Shown: positions 22,932 through 32,332 of the stretch, piece by piece
How positions within the stretch are numbered: position 1 is the first letter of the stretch
Layout: the number at the start of each line of letters is the position of its first letter
Assembly: GCA_030248195.1 (NCBI GenBank)
Contig: JASAND010004144.1
Coordinates: 30,001-94,000, forward strand
Length of the DNA stretch: 64,000 bases
Direction: 5' to 3'
Source: Trissonchulus latispiculum
Lineage: Eukaryota; Nematoda; Enoplea; Enoplida; Ironidae
Translations under genes and position numbers: made by a program
Notes under the pieces: generated by a model
Told to the model about the DNA's origin: nothing
Database searches by the model: none
Seen by the model: only the letters and a program-made list of their open reading frames with translations

Positions 22932-23341
22932 CATACATTAACATAGGGTGGGGTCTTGGGGGGGCTTGTCCCCAAAAAATTTTGAGGGGGCTTGTACCTC
23001 AAAGAAAAATTTTCAGGGAGCTTGTACCTCAAGAATAAATTTGTAAACTTTTCGAAAAATTAACGCTAATTTTATTAAAATTTGCAAAAAATTTTCAATT
23101 TTTGGAAAAAATTTCAAAATTTTGCTCGATTTTCCCGAAAAAGTAGATATTTTAGCTAAAAAATTCCGGCGATGCCGGAAATTTTTTGAAATTTTACTGT
23201 AAAAACTAATTATTTCCGTCTATTTTTTAGCCCTTGGCCATTTCTTCGTTACCCCTTGTCCCCGACGGCGATAGGGCTTGTACCTTGTCCGGGTTGAGGG
23301 GGGGGCTTGGACCCCCCCAGACTCCCCCGCGTTAACCTATG
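22932..23341 (+). mobile_element. Short TIR element M1, copy A (410 bp)
   Basis: The ends CATACATTAACATAGGG and CGCGTTAACCTATG are imperfect inverted repeats about 30 bp long. The flanks CATTGGCT (22924-22931) and CATTGCTG (23342-23349) look like an eroded 8-bp target duplication. Inside each end lie G- or C-runs with cttgtacc words around a very AT-rich centre. No coding capacity. Confidence 0.7.
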
Positions 23342-23349
23342 CATTGCTG

Positions 23350-24158
23350 TTTTGAACTCTGTTGTGTCTAGAAATAACTGCTGATACAGGCTGCTGCAAG
23401 CTCCCAACAAAATTACAAGCTTATTTTAACAAGCCCTGGAATAGTTCTATTTAGTCTGTAAATTTGTCATCATCTGTCTTAATTCCATATTATCAATCAG
23501 CAATATACCTCGCTAAAACTTCGTACACAGTTTGGAAGTGAAACAAAGTTCAAGTGAAACAGGTAGGTTATAACAAAACACCAAGATTTGTTATGGACGG
23601 TAATTAAAAGCCCAGTCTTTCGAACAAAATGGTCTAAACAGCTTAGTTGTTGTAGTCAGTATATATGCTCCTTGTTCTGATTCTTGTGGTTTAGGTTGTT
23701 TGGCATTTCTCCGATGCTGTGTGATTGTTCCTTCTAATTTCGATGGTAATCAGTGTACGCAAGTGTTCTGGATATCGTGTCTAGAAATGACCTCTGGTGT
23801 GGACTGTCAGTACGAGAACACACCGCAGAGTAGAACATCTGACTGAGACTGCAATGGCCAAGAAGCTCAGGCTGCAGATTATTTGGAATGAAGCAGATCT
23901 CTTTGGGATTGAATGTTCCCAGGACGAAATTCCCTGCTGAAACTGCAGTTTAACTACACAATCATGACAAATTTGTGGGTTTTGGAAATTTTGAAATTGG
24001 TGCAATGAAATGTACCTGCAATTTTGTCTGTATACTTTTGAACCTTTAGTGCTGGCAACATCTTTGATTAAATACCAGAATTTGTTTGAAGGAGCATCAT
24101 AAGGTAAAAGTTTAATTTTCAAATGCAGGTGTTAATAATGACAGCAGATCTTATATCT
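23350..24158. other. Intergenic, nothing recognised
   Basis: No exon or repeat could be supported apart from the small duplicated word noted for the flank of element M1 copy A. Confidence 0.3.
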
Positions 24159-24160
24159 AA

Positions 24161-24410
24161 CCGTCAAATCGATTAATACCTGAAGGCAAAAGGGCGATTT
24201 CTGACTACAATTTTTGACATGAAACGTGGTGTCGCTAAACGATTGGAAAAGGATAAACCAAGGGACGCAGCATTTCATTTCAAAAACCGTCAAATCGATT
24301 AATACCTGAAGGCAAAAGGGCGATTTCTGACTACAATTTTTGACATTAAACGTGGTGTCGCTAAACGATTGGAAAAAGATAAACCAAGGGACGCAGCATT
24401 TCATTTCAAA
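24161..24410. repeat. Tandem duplication, two units of 126 bp
   Basis: ccgtcaaatcgattaatacc begins at 24161 and again at 24287. The units differ at about two positions, so the duplication is recent. 126 is a multiple of three, and a minus-strand ORF (24132-24404) runs through both copies in frame, encoding a 42-residue Cys/Phe-rich repeat. I found no other evidence that it is coding. Confidence 0.9.
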
Positions 24411-25498
24411 ATAACACGAAATTGTCTTTTCTACTAAACATAAGAGACAAACACCTGTTGATATTTTATGTAAACTAGAAAAGCTGAAACATCTCTTCTA
24501 CGGTTCACTTGCAGATTGCATGGCCTTTGATTTTATTTCTGTCCGCATTTCTTAATCAAATTTCAAATACAGTGTGATGTTGCACAAGCGTAAACTGCAC
24601 ACATTTTGTAGCAGCCATTGAAGTCAAATAACTGTCCAATGTCTCTGCAGGCTTGAACTCTTTTTGGATGTATGGGGAAACGCATTTTATAGCATCAGAA
24701 AGAATGCAATTGTAGATCAAATTTTACAATTCTTTGAGACGACGACAATAGAGTGAGCCTGAAGAATCTTCAGGCCCGAAATCTTACTGTCTGTTTTCGA
24801 AAACAAAGGTTATGTAAACGAATGAATAACCGACTAAAAGTTGCTCAGGCTTGTCGCAATCGGTTATTGTATCAAAACACAAACAAGTTAATCTTTACTG
24901 AAACTGATTCATTCAAGGTTTCAAAATTCAAGATTACGTGATGTAAACAAAACTAGGGGTCATTCGCGGCTAGCTGTTCCAGTCCAAATATTGAACAAAT
25001 AACAAAATAAATGGCAAATGTTTGAGGTAACATATTTTTACAGATATGAATCCTGTGTCACTACAACAAATATGTTTTCAGCGAATTATTCTTGCTATAT
25101 TATGCTTAAAGAATAAAACTATTTTCACTGTTTGCGGCCAGGCTATCAAACTGATGCAAAGAAGTGAGCCGGGGATTTGGCCTGGCTCTTTTGCCGAACC
25201 TTCAGATGGGAAATGGCTAGCTACCTAGTCATTCAGAAGACCTTTCCAAGCTGGATGGAATGGAGAATAGACTCCCAAAGATCGCTTGAGAGAGGCTGTT
25301 ATCGGCAAACCAGATTCAACGATAATTTCGCTTTAACAATGCTCAACCCAATGAGAAGTGTAAATATGCCATAGGTTAAAGCAGAAATCCTACACACTGG
25401 AAGCACAATATCGGGATTCACTAATTTGTACACTGACTCAACTATTATAAGCTTACGACAGGTTTGGATATCAGTTAAAATTGAAGAAAGGTTTACTT
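24411..25498. other. Intergenic, nothing recognised
   Basis: Short ORFs at 24753, 25046 and 25177 have no motif or splice support. Confidence 0.3.
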
Positions 25499-25506
25499 CC
25501 TACAAC

Positions 25507-25879
25507 CATAGGATAACGTGGGGGGGAATGGGGGGGGTGCAGACCCCCCCAGCCCGACAAAAAACGGGTAGACCCCCTCAGCAAAAAGGAAAAAAGGGCA
25601 GACCCTCTCGTCCAGAAAGAAAAAAAGGGTAGACCCCTCAGCGATTTTCATTGAAAATTGGTAATGTTTTAGCAAATTTTAGCGATTTTTTCAAAAAATT
25701 TCTTAAAAATCGCTAAAAATTGTCATTTTTTTACTAATTTTTGGTCAAAAACGTTAAAAATCCGCAATTTTTGCTAATTTCGGAGCAGACCCCCTTAAAA
25801 TTTTGGAATTTTTCAGGGGTAGACCCCTCGCCGAGGTCGGGGTAGACCCCCCCAGAATCGGACCCCGTGTTAATGTATG
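25507..25879 (-). mobile_element. Short TIR element M1, copy B (373 bp)
   Basis: Flanked by a perfect 8-bp target duplication, CCTACAAC (25499-25506 and 25880-25887). The ends CATAGGATAACG and the inverted CATACATTAACAC are imperfect terminal repeats. It is the near-identical inverted copy of 29470-29842, with the same 373-bp length. It carries repeated gtagaccccc/gcagaccc words and an AT-rich centre. The 8-bp duplication points to a non-autonomous hAT-like family. Confidence 0.9.
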
Positions 25880-25927
25880 CCTACAACCGATCTGTTTTTT
25901 ATCTTTGGAAATAATTAGCTAAACCTC

Positions 25928-26422
25928 ATGAGTGACTCAAAGGCTTATATGTATACACAGCCAAACCACCTGCGAAAACCAATCTTCGCCAGCATACAGA
26001 CTATGGACCGTTATTATTCTTGGATGTTTGGATACTTTGATAAACATTTTCCGATCTGGAATCAGTTGAATTTGAAAGGTTTGTTCTTCGAAGCAGTACG
26101 CAGTGCTTTCACCCTTCAAAAAGCTTGTCTTATGCGTGAAAACAATGTTTTACTAGTATGCTGCCGGTTTTGCCACTCGACTGAGTTTTCATCCACGGCA
26201 GATTTCGCATGCCACATTAACCATTTCCCCGCCTATGACGTTAGTCAAACTACAATTCATCGTTACACACAGTGCAATGTTAACAGAGAATTTATTGAAG
26301 GAATTACCATTCACGAACAGCTGGCTCATGGCATGGACCTTAGCACCCTGGAAGAAATAACAACTTCCAGTTTTATCGGTGTGACATTGCAAGCGCAATT
26401 TCTAAAATATTTGAAAATTTAA
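25928..26422 (+). CDS. Intact 164-codon ORF with a zinc-finger-like Cys/His motif
   Basis: ATG 25928 to TAA 26422, with balanced amino-acid use. Residues near 78-103 read CCRFCHSTEF..DFACHINHF, a CxxC followed by closely spaced His that resembles a C2H2 finger with non-standard spacing. Just after the stop another frame continues as coding-like sequence (GDGRWIDLLQSCFDVVISNPSR), so the true gene may be longer with a frameshift or splice near 26410. It lies 40 bp from TIR element M1 copy B. No family is recognised. Confidence 0.45.
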   Translation: MSDSKAYMYTQPNHLRKPIFASIQTMDRYYSWMFGYFDKHFPIWNQLNLKGLFFEAVRSAFTLQKACLMRENNVLLVCCRFCHSTEFSSTADFACHINHFPAYDVSQTTIHRYTQCNVNREFIEGITIHEQLAHGMDLSTLEEITTSSFIGVTLQAQFLKYLKI

Positions 26423-26489
26423 ACCACAAGGCGACGGTAGATGGATTGATTTACTCCAGAGTTGCTTTGATGTAGTGATATCAAATCCA

Positions 26490-29404
26490 TCTCGATAGGC
26501 GTCACGGTTTCTTACAGAGAGCGAACAGTGTTCTACTTCAGATACTTCCGGACAAATATACCGGGGACAATGGCGATACCCTCTGCCGCAGACAGCAAAA
26601 TCCAAACCCAGAGCAAGTTTTTCTGAAACAAACACCTGTTAAGGAAATTTCGTCACACTATTCGTCCATTGTTTTACTGGCCTATCGAAATTCCACTAGC
26701 TTATATTGAAATGATCACAGACATGGACACACTCTAAATGAGACCTGCAATTCTTTATTTCAATTCAATTATCTTTATTGAGTTTATCACACAAATTAAA
26801 ACTCTACACTAGTTTTGAATAAGAGATGACTATCAATGTACCGCTGTTATGGGAGCAAAAGTTATTTCTACACCACCTCCTGGCTAGGCTGGAACGACAT
26901 AGTGGCTCAAAACACCAATGTGGATTATTTAGACTACCTTTTAACTCGCAAAACTAAAATATGAAATGTTTACTCCAAAAACACTCTTTGAACGTTTTGA
27001 GCGCTACGTTTGGAGGCCGTGGGAACAACCACCATGGTTATTTAAAAACAATTGTGCCTGTTCGGCTGGAGTGTCAAACTGATTACATAAGCTAGTTACT
27101 ATCACGGATGGTTATGGCGACCATCATTGATCCATCAATTAGGATTTGATACCCTCTTGGAAACTGCCTCTTCGTCGAAGTGGGGCGCTGTGGAATAAAG
27201 AAAGGATTTCCATGCGTCAATTTGAATCACTACCCCGTTTCTAGTCACAACCCCGACACCCTTATGCCTGACAAGGCGAAACGTACAATCACGATGTTCT
27301 CTAATCAGTTTAGCAAACTAATGAAACAAATCGACGACGTGGTTAACGTTAACCGAGGAGGAGTCTATGACCGAAATGGAAGACCAGAATTGGAAACTTG
27401 AGGATCTCACGTTATCAACAACTTCCGCCGGGAATTCCAGAAGAAGTAGACACTGGACAGGTCTACTTGCTCAGGTATGCCGCATAGGGAGCACTCCAAA
27501 TTAATTACGCCTTCGACTGGGATACTACATTATGTCGGCAGACAATCCGAGGGTGCTGGTTCCTAATCCGACTAAGCGCAATCATGTTAATCTGTTCAAA
27601 TCACAAGACACATTGAGTTGTCCAACAAATCCAGTATCGAGTATACTCGGCACTGTGAGGAGTGTGGATAATAATATGTGACACGAATGCTGGCGTCCAA
27701 AGACAGTGCCGTTGGTCACAAAGTCACAAAGCAATTGTTGTCAAATCAGCTTCTAGTTCTAAACTAAAACGTGTAGTTGCACTACCATAATTAACTATTT
27801 GATCGTTAACTAAATACTTTATAGAAATTAGTTAATTAGTTAATAGAAATCCACGAATTGGAGGAATGTGCTGCGCTGTTCTGAAGCCTTCCAAGACCAA
27901 AGCACTCACAGGCACATTGACACTGGTGATATATGCTTTAAAATAATCAGCACACATCTACCTGAAAGTAGCAGTGCCAGTTTATGAGCCATCGCGGGAA
28001 TTCTTTGATCATGATAGTAAATGTGCCGAAGTCATTGAGCCACGAATTAGTTTAATTTGGTTAGCTGGCCGCAGTTTATGAGAAAATTAGGGGTTTTACC
28101 GGCACTATTAATCAACAGGGCAACTCTTTGGATTAATTTATAACCCCTTTTAAATACTTCATAACATTTGCCGTTCTGAGATGGGTGTTATCAAGAACAA
28201 CAATTAACATTACTTTGTTGAAGAAACTGATTCTTATACTCAATTTAAACGCCTTAGTAAAGCTTTGAACACTTCAGGTTTCTCAAGATAAGAGCTTATC
28301 AGGTTATAAACTCAAGTTGCTTATTCTCGAGAAAATGTTATTTATTTTAGCAGAAAGAATTTAGTAATCCATACGCTATAGTTCTTATCAACAGTCCGAA
28401 AGACTGTGTATCTTTCCTTGCAAAGTAAATTGTAGTTTCAAAATGATGCTGAAAAGTAGTCTTGATCAAAGTGCAAATATGACTGGCTAGTTAATGATTA
28501 ACTTACACTAAAACTAGCTAGCACTAACTTACACTTAAACTTCTGGAGCCTAGGCAAACAAAAAGCCAAGTTATTGATCGCTTCACAATTTTCCCGTTTT
28601 ATTGCTTAATGACATGCAGTAGATCATTATCCAAATGTGTGTCCAACAAATACTCACTATATACAAGAATTAATAAATTGAAACAAAAACATTATTCCAA
28701 ACAATAAAGGCAAGTGATGCTAAAACAAATACATTTTCGTTCAAAAGTGGTGACAAAAACTAACACATCCTCTTAGAAAAACCATGTGTAACAAATAAAT
28801 CTAGCAAATTATTCATCAAAGGACTGCAATGGATAATTAACTGCTGAAAAATTGGGGAAACCATGGAGGATATTGTATGGTGCAACCTCATGTTTATCAT
28901 ATCTGGTAAAAAGTCAATCATTTAACGTTATAAAATGACCTCCCGAGAAACATATAGACGGGAACTGAATACAATGTAGCACAGAAATTAATATCGTTTT
29001 CATTATACAACTCCTTTCCTAAAATTGTTTAACCTTAAAACTTTCCATAATCGACATTTCTTGAAATTTGCACAAATCACTAAAATGTTTAATTTTGCTA
29101 CCTTCGCAAACTGCAGTTGAGACGTTTGCTGTAAGTTTCCAGTTCAACAGATGGAGGACATCGTTGACTTCCTGCAATAGGGGGGGGCAAAGAATGATCA
29201 GTTCGCGTTGATTTGGCAGTCGCAATGGGTAGGTTATTACTTGTACTGGCAATCCACTTCACATCGCTGTCAGCTATTACAAGACATCGCTTGCAAGAAT
29301 TCAGAAAATGCTTTACCTCCGCTTTCGGTGGAACCACCACTTGATACTGACGAGTATGAGCTCCACCATTGCCACAAGTTTATTCTATTTATTATTTAAA
29401 GTTT
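26490..29404. other. Intergenic, 2.9 kb with no supported gene
   Basis: Short ORFs at 27180 (+) and 29019-29340 (-) lack clear motifs. No large repeat was seen. Confidence 0.3.
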
Positions 29405-29910
29405 ATTCATCAGTCACAAAATATTAACAAAATCTGCAATTCGTGCAAAACTGTGGTGTAGGTTAAGAGCATACATTAACACGGGGTCCGATTCTGGGGG
29501 GTCTACCCCGACCTCGGCGAGGGGTCTACCCCTGAAAAATTCCAAAATTTTAAGGGGGTCTGCTCCGAAATTAGCAAAAATTGCGGATTTTTAACGTTTT
29601 TGACCAAAAATTAGTAAAAAAATGACAATTTTTAGCGATTTTTAAGAAATTTTTTGAAAAAATCGCTAAAATTTGCTAAAACATTACCAATTTTCAATGA
29701 AAATCGCTGAGGGGTCTACCCTTTTTTTCTTTCTGGACGAGAGGGTCTGCCCTTTTTTCCTTTTTGCTGAGGGGGTCTACCCGTTTTTTGTCGGGCTGGG
29801 GGGGTCTGCACCCCCCCATTCCCCCCCCCACGTTATCCTATGGTTAAGAGGTACGATTTACATTGCATGAGTGCACTTCCCAAAGTTCGAATGTTTTCTT
29901 CGTTCTGTAG
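29405..29910 (+). repeat. Paralogous repeat carrying element M1 copy C
   Basis: The flanks of copy C match 6470-6600 on both sides. The two loci are therefore an empty and a filled version of the same interspersed sequence. Confidence 0.7.
29470..29842 (+). mobile_element. Short TIR element M1, copy C (373 bp)
   Basis: A perfect 8-bp target duplication, GTTAAGAG, lies at 29462-29469 and 29843-29850. The element runs from CATACATTAAC to ATCCTATG. It is essentially identical to copy B in reverse orientation, 4 kb away. The insertion is confirmed by the empty paralogue at 6.5 kb. Confidence 0.9.
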
Positions 29911-30057
29911 CGTGGCATTGCAGCAACCCCCCCTTCTCTTTAATTCAAAAATTTTAAACTTTGTCCTATCCATTAATCTTTTCTTAAACTATTTAAAGTT
30001 GTCATCCTGCCCCATTTTGCAACCTATGTTTTGGGCGTAACTATTTCACGCTCTAGT

Positions 30058-30493
30058 TGTTACGTCCGTTAACTTTGTTTTAAAAACCTTTCATTCGTAT
30101 TACTCTCCGCCAGTTTCTACACCAAACTTCTACGAACTTGCCATCCGTCTCTCCTTAAGACGCTCCCAGTAACTGCAATCGCTACTCTGCTACGCAACAT
30201 GTCTCTGCCGCCTAGTAGTTTTGTCATTCTGAGCTCCCCCCGGAGCCGATAATATTTGCATCTCAACTGATTGTTAGTTATATTCTGAGTCTCTCCCGAG
30301 ACCGATTATATTCTGAGTCTCTCCCGAGACCTATTATATACCTGTTAGTATATAATTTGTAGCTGTTCCATTGTTCCATACTTTGAGTCTCTCAAAAGAA
30401 CGCTCTGTAAACTGTCTGTAGCCGTAATTAAACTCAGTTCAGTCCTAACTCCTTGGTTGCGTCCTATCCTCCCTGCTGTTGCACCGCGTTACA
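30058..30493 (+). repeat. 5' long terminal repeat (about 436 bp)
   Basis: Starts TGTTACG and ends GTTACA just before the primer binding site, giving TG..CA ends with an imperfect inverted repeat. The U3 part holds two perfect-period 28-bp repeats (30284-30311, 30312-30339) of tctgagtctctcccgagac type and a degenerate earlier one (30228-30254). A TATA-like attatata lies at 30333-30340 and an AATTAAA at 30426-30432. No 3' LTR is present to confirm the exact ends. Confidence 0.7.
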
Positions 30494-30494
30494 T

Positions 30495-30512
30495 TGGTGT
30501 CAGAAGTGGGAT
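30495..30512 (+). promoter_or_regulatory. Primer binding site complementary to tRNA-Leu 3' end
   Basis: TGGTGTCAGAAGTGGGAT is complementary to the 3' end (with CCA) of animal tRNA-Leu(CAA) as I know it. It sits 1 nt after the LTR end, where reverse transcription would be primed. Confidence 0.8.
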
Positions 30513-30537
30513 ATCTGCGTCCGACCAGTCAACGTGC

Positions 30538-31308
30538 ATGCAACGGACCCCACCCAGAGCTCGGAAGACAACAGCAGCAGCAGCACCAGCTTCAGCGTCA
30601 GCCCAGTCTGCCAGATCCACGGAGCCACAAAGTTCGAGCAGTGACGCCTCCGTGAATCCACAACCACCACAGCCAACCCAATCCTCAGCAGCAGCAGTGC
30701 CTGACACCGGCCAGTCCAAATCTTCCTCGGAAACCCGCCTCTTCTCCCCAGAAGAAATCCAAAACCACCTGCGTCAACAGGCGTACCAGATCCATCAGGA
30801 CCGAACAAATATCAGCAGTCTCAGTTCCAGCCTCTCCTCCCTTGAAAGCCGTCTTACCGCGCTTGATAGCGGACTAGATCAGCGATTGCAACAAGTCGGC
30901 TCTGATCTCCGCCGAGTCCAGTCAGACCTCAGTGTAGTGGACCCAAATTTCCTCGCACAACTGAGACAGAGTAATCCAATAACTCAGCTTGACTCGTTGC
31001 GTCAGGCCGTTGATCAGCTGATCCAGCAACCTCAGATTCATCACCCTCAGATTCCAAACCTCCCTCACGCTGCAGGAAGCTTCACGCTACCCAAGGACGC
31101 CCTTACTGTTTTCTACGGCAAGCCGGACGAACAGATAACGGACTGGTTCCGTACATTCGATTTTGTTAGGGATGCCCAGAATTGCGACGATGCCATGAAG
31201 GCTAAGCTGGTACCCGTCTTCATGAGAAAACAGGCCGGGAAGAAATACGAAGACCTGGACCCGGCCGTTGAAGACAGATTACCCCCAGCTCAAGGCCGAG
31301 CTGATTAA
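30538..31308 (+). pseudogene. Gag, N-terminal part (coiled coil and capsid start)
   Basis: The first ATG after the primer site is at 30538; an upstream TTG inside the LTR is not a likely start. Gln/Ser/Ala-rich residues 1-80 are followed by a predicted coiled coil (SSLSSLESRLTALDSGLDQR) and then the capsid-like start FYGKPDEQITDWFRTF..DAMKAKL, typical of Ty3/gypsy Gag. The frame runs out at 31308. The continuing Gag sequence is in the next frame from about 31268, so a 1-nt-type frame change falls between 31262 and 31290. Gag would form the particle shell. Confidence 0.7.
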
Positions 31309-32332
31309 GAAGCTGGAAAGAAAAGAAGCGGAGATGTTGGCCAGTCTCAGTCTTGCCTCCCGTCAACAGAAGCCCAACGAAGCCATCGCAGACTTTGCCT
31401 GGCATATCCAACAGCTGGCCGATGACGGCTATCCGGACATGACCTCAGCAGCCAAAGACATTCTGGTCTTCAGAAGTTTCCTACAGAATCTGCACCCCTA
31501 CTACAAGAGAGCACTCCTGCCTCTGAACCCTCAGAATTTCCAGGATGCCGTACAGAACGCACAGCAGCTGGAGGCACTGGAAGCTATGCATCCTCAGTAT
31601 CCCTATCAGACAGCACCTCCGGTGCCATACCTGAATGATTTGCCTCGACAGTTTAATGTTGGTGCTGTGAATAGTCAGCCCGCCGCAGGTCCCACACCTC
31701 TGTTGCCAGCGGCCGCAGTGTTGAGTTCTTCTGCTGGCATCGCAAACCTGCAGAAAACCGTCGAGCAACTCCAAGAGCAAATGGCGCAGCTCTCTCGTCA
31801 GATGTCTCAACAAAGATTTGAACCGCCTCGTCGGAGCAACGGAAACGGTCAACGAAGAGACTTCGGACCCCGTCAGTTCACTACGGACTGCCGTCCGATC
31901 TGTCAGTACTGTGGAAGACCCTGTCACTATGCTGCAGCCTGTAGACAGAGGCATTCGCAAGTCCAAGAAATGCATCAGGCGTCTAGGCAAGACGGAGGAA
32001 ACCGATCCTATGACGGGCCCCGAAACGGCAACTCCCGACCAGGAATCTTGCGGATGAACCCTCCTGGAAATTCTGCAGCTCCAATTCGCAGAAGAGTGAA
32101 TTTGATTACGCAGGCTCCCCAGCCTGCTCAGCAAGCAGCCATGTGCAACCCTTGGAATGAAGAACGGGAACGGCTCGTTTCTGAACTCCAGCGGGAACGC
32201 GAAATGAACCAGGTGTTGACGGAGCAGAATAAGCGACTGGTTGCTCAAATCACTGACGATAGTTCACCAGCCTTAAGCCAATCAGCTTGTGCTAGCATCA
32301 GCACATCTGCCACTGCTAGCGAAGGTTGGGCT
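31268..32332 (+). CDS. Gag, C-terminal capsid and nucleocapsid with CCHC knuckle
   Basis: This part of the 1019-codon ORF continues the capsid (FRSFLQNLHPYYKRALLP) and a Gln-rich linker. It carries one zinc knuckle, CQYCGRPCHYAAAC (C-x2-C-x4-H-x4-C) at 31901-31942, followed by Arg-rich RNA-binding sequence. A heptad-like helix (RERLVSELQREREMNQVLTE) leads straight into the envelope region without a stop. Confidence 0.75.

Noticed and set aside
31481..32248. 255-codon minus ORF
   Set aside because: Antisense of gag capsid/nucleocapsid.
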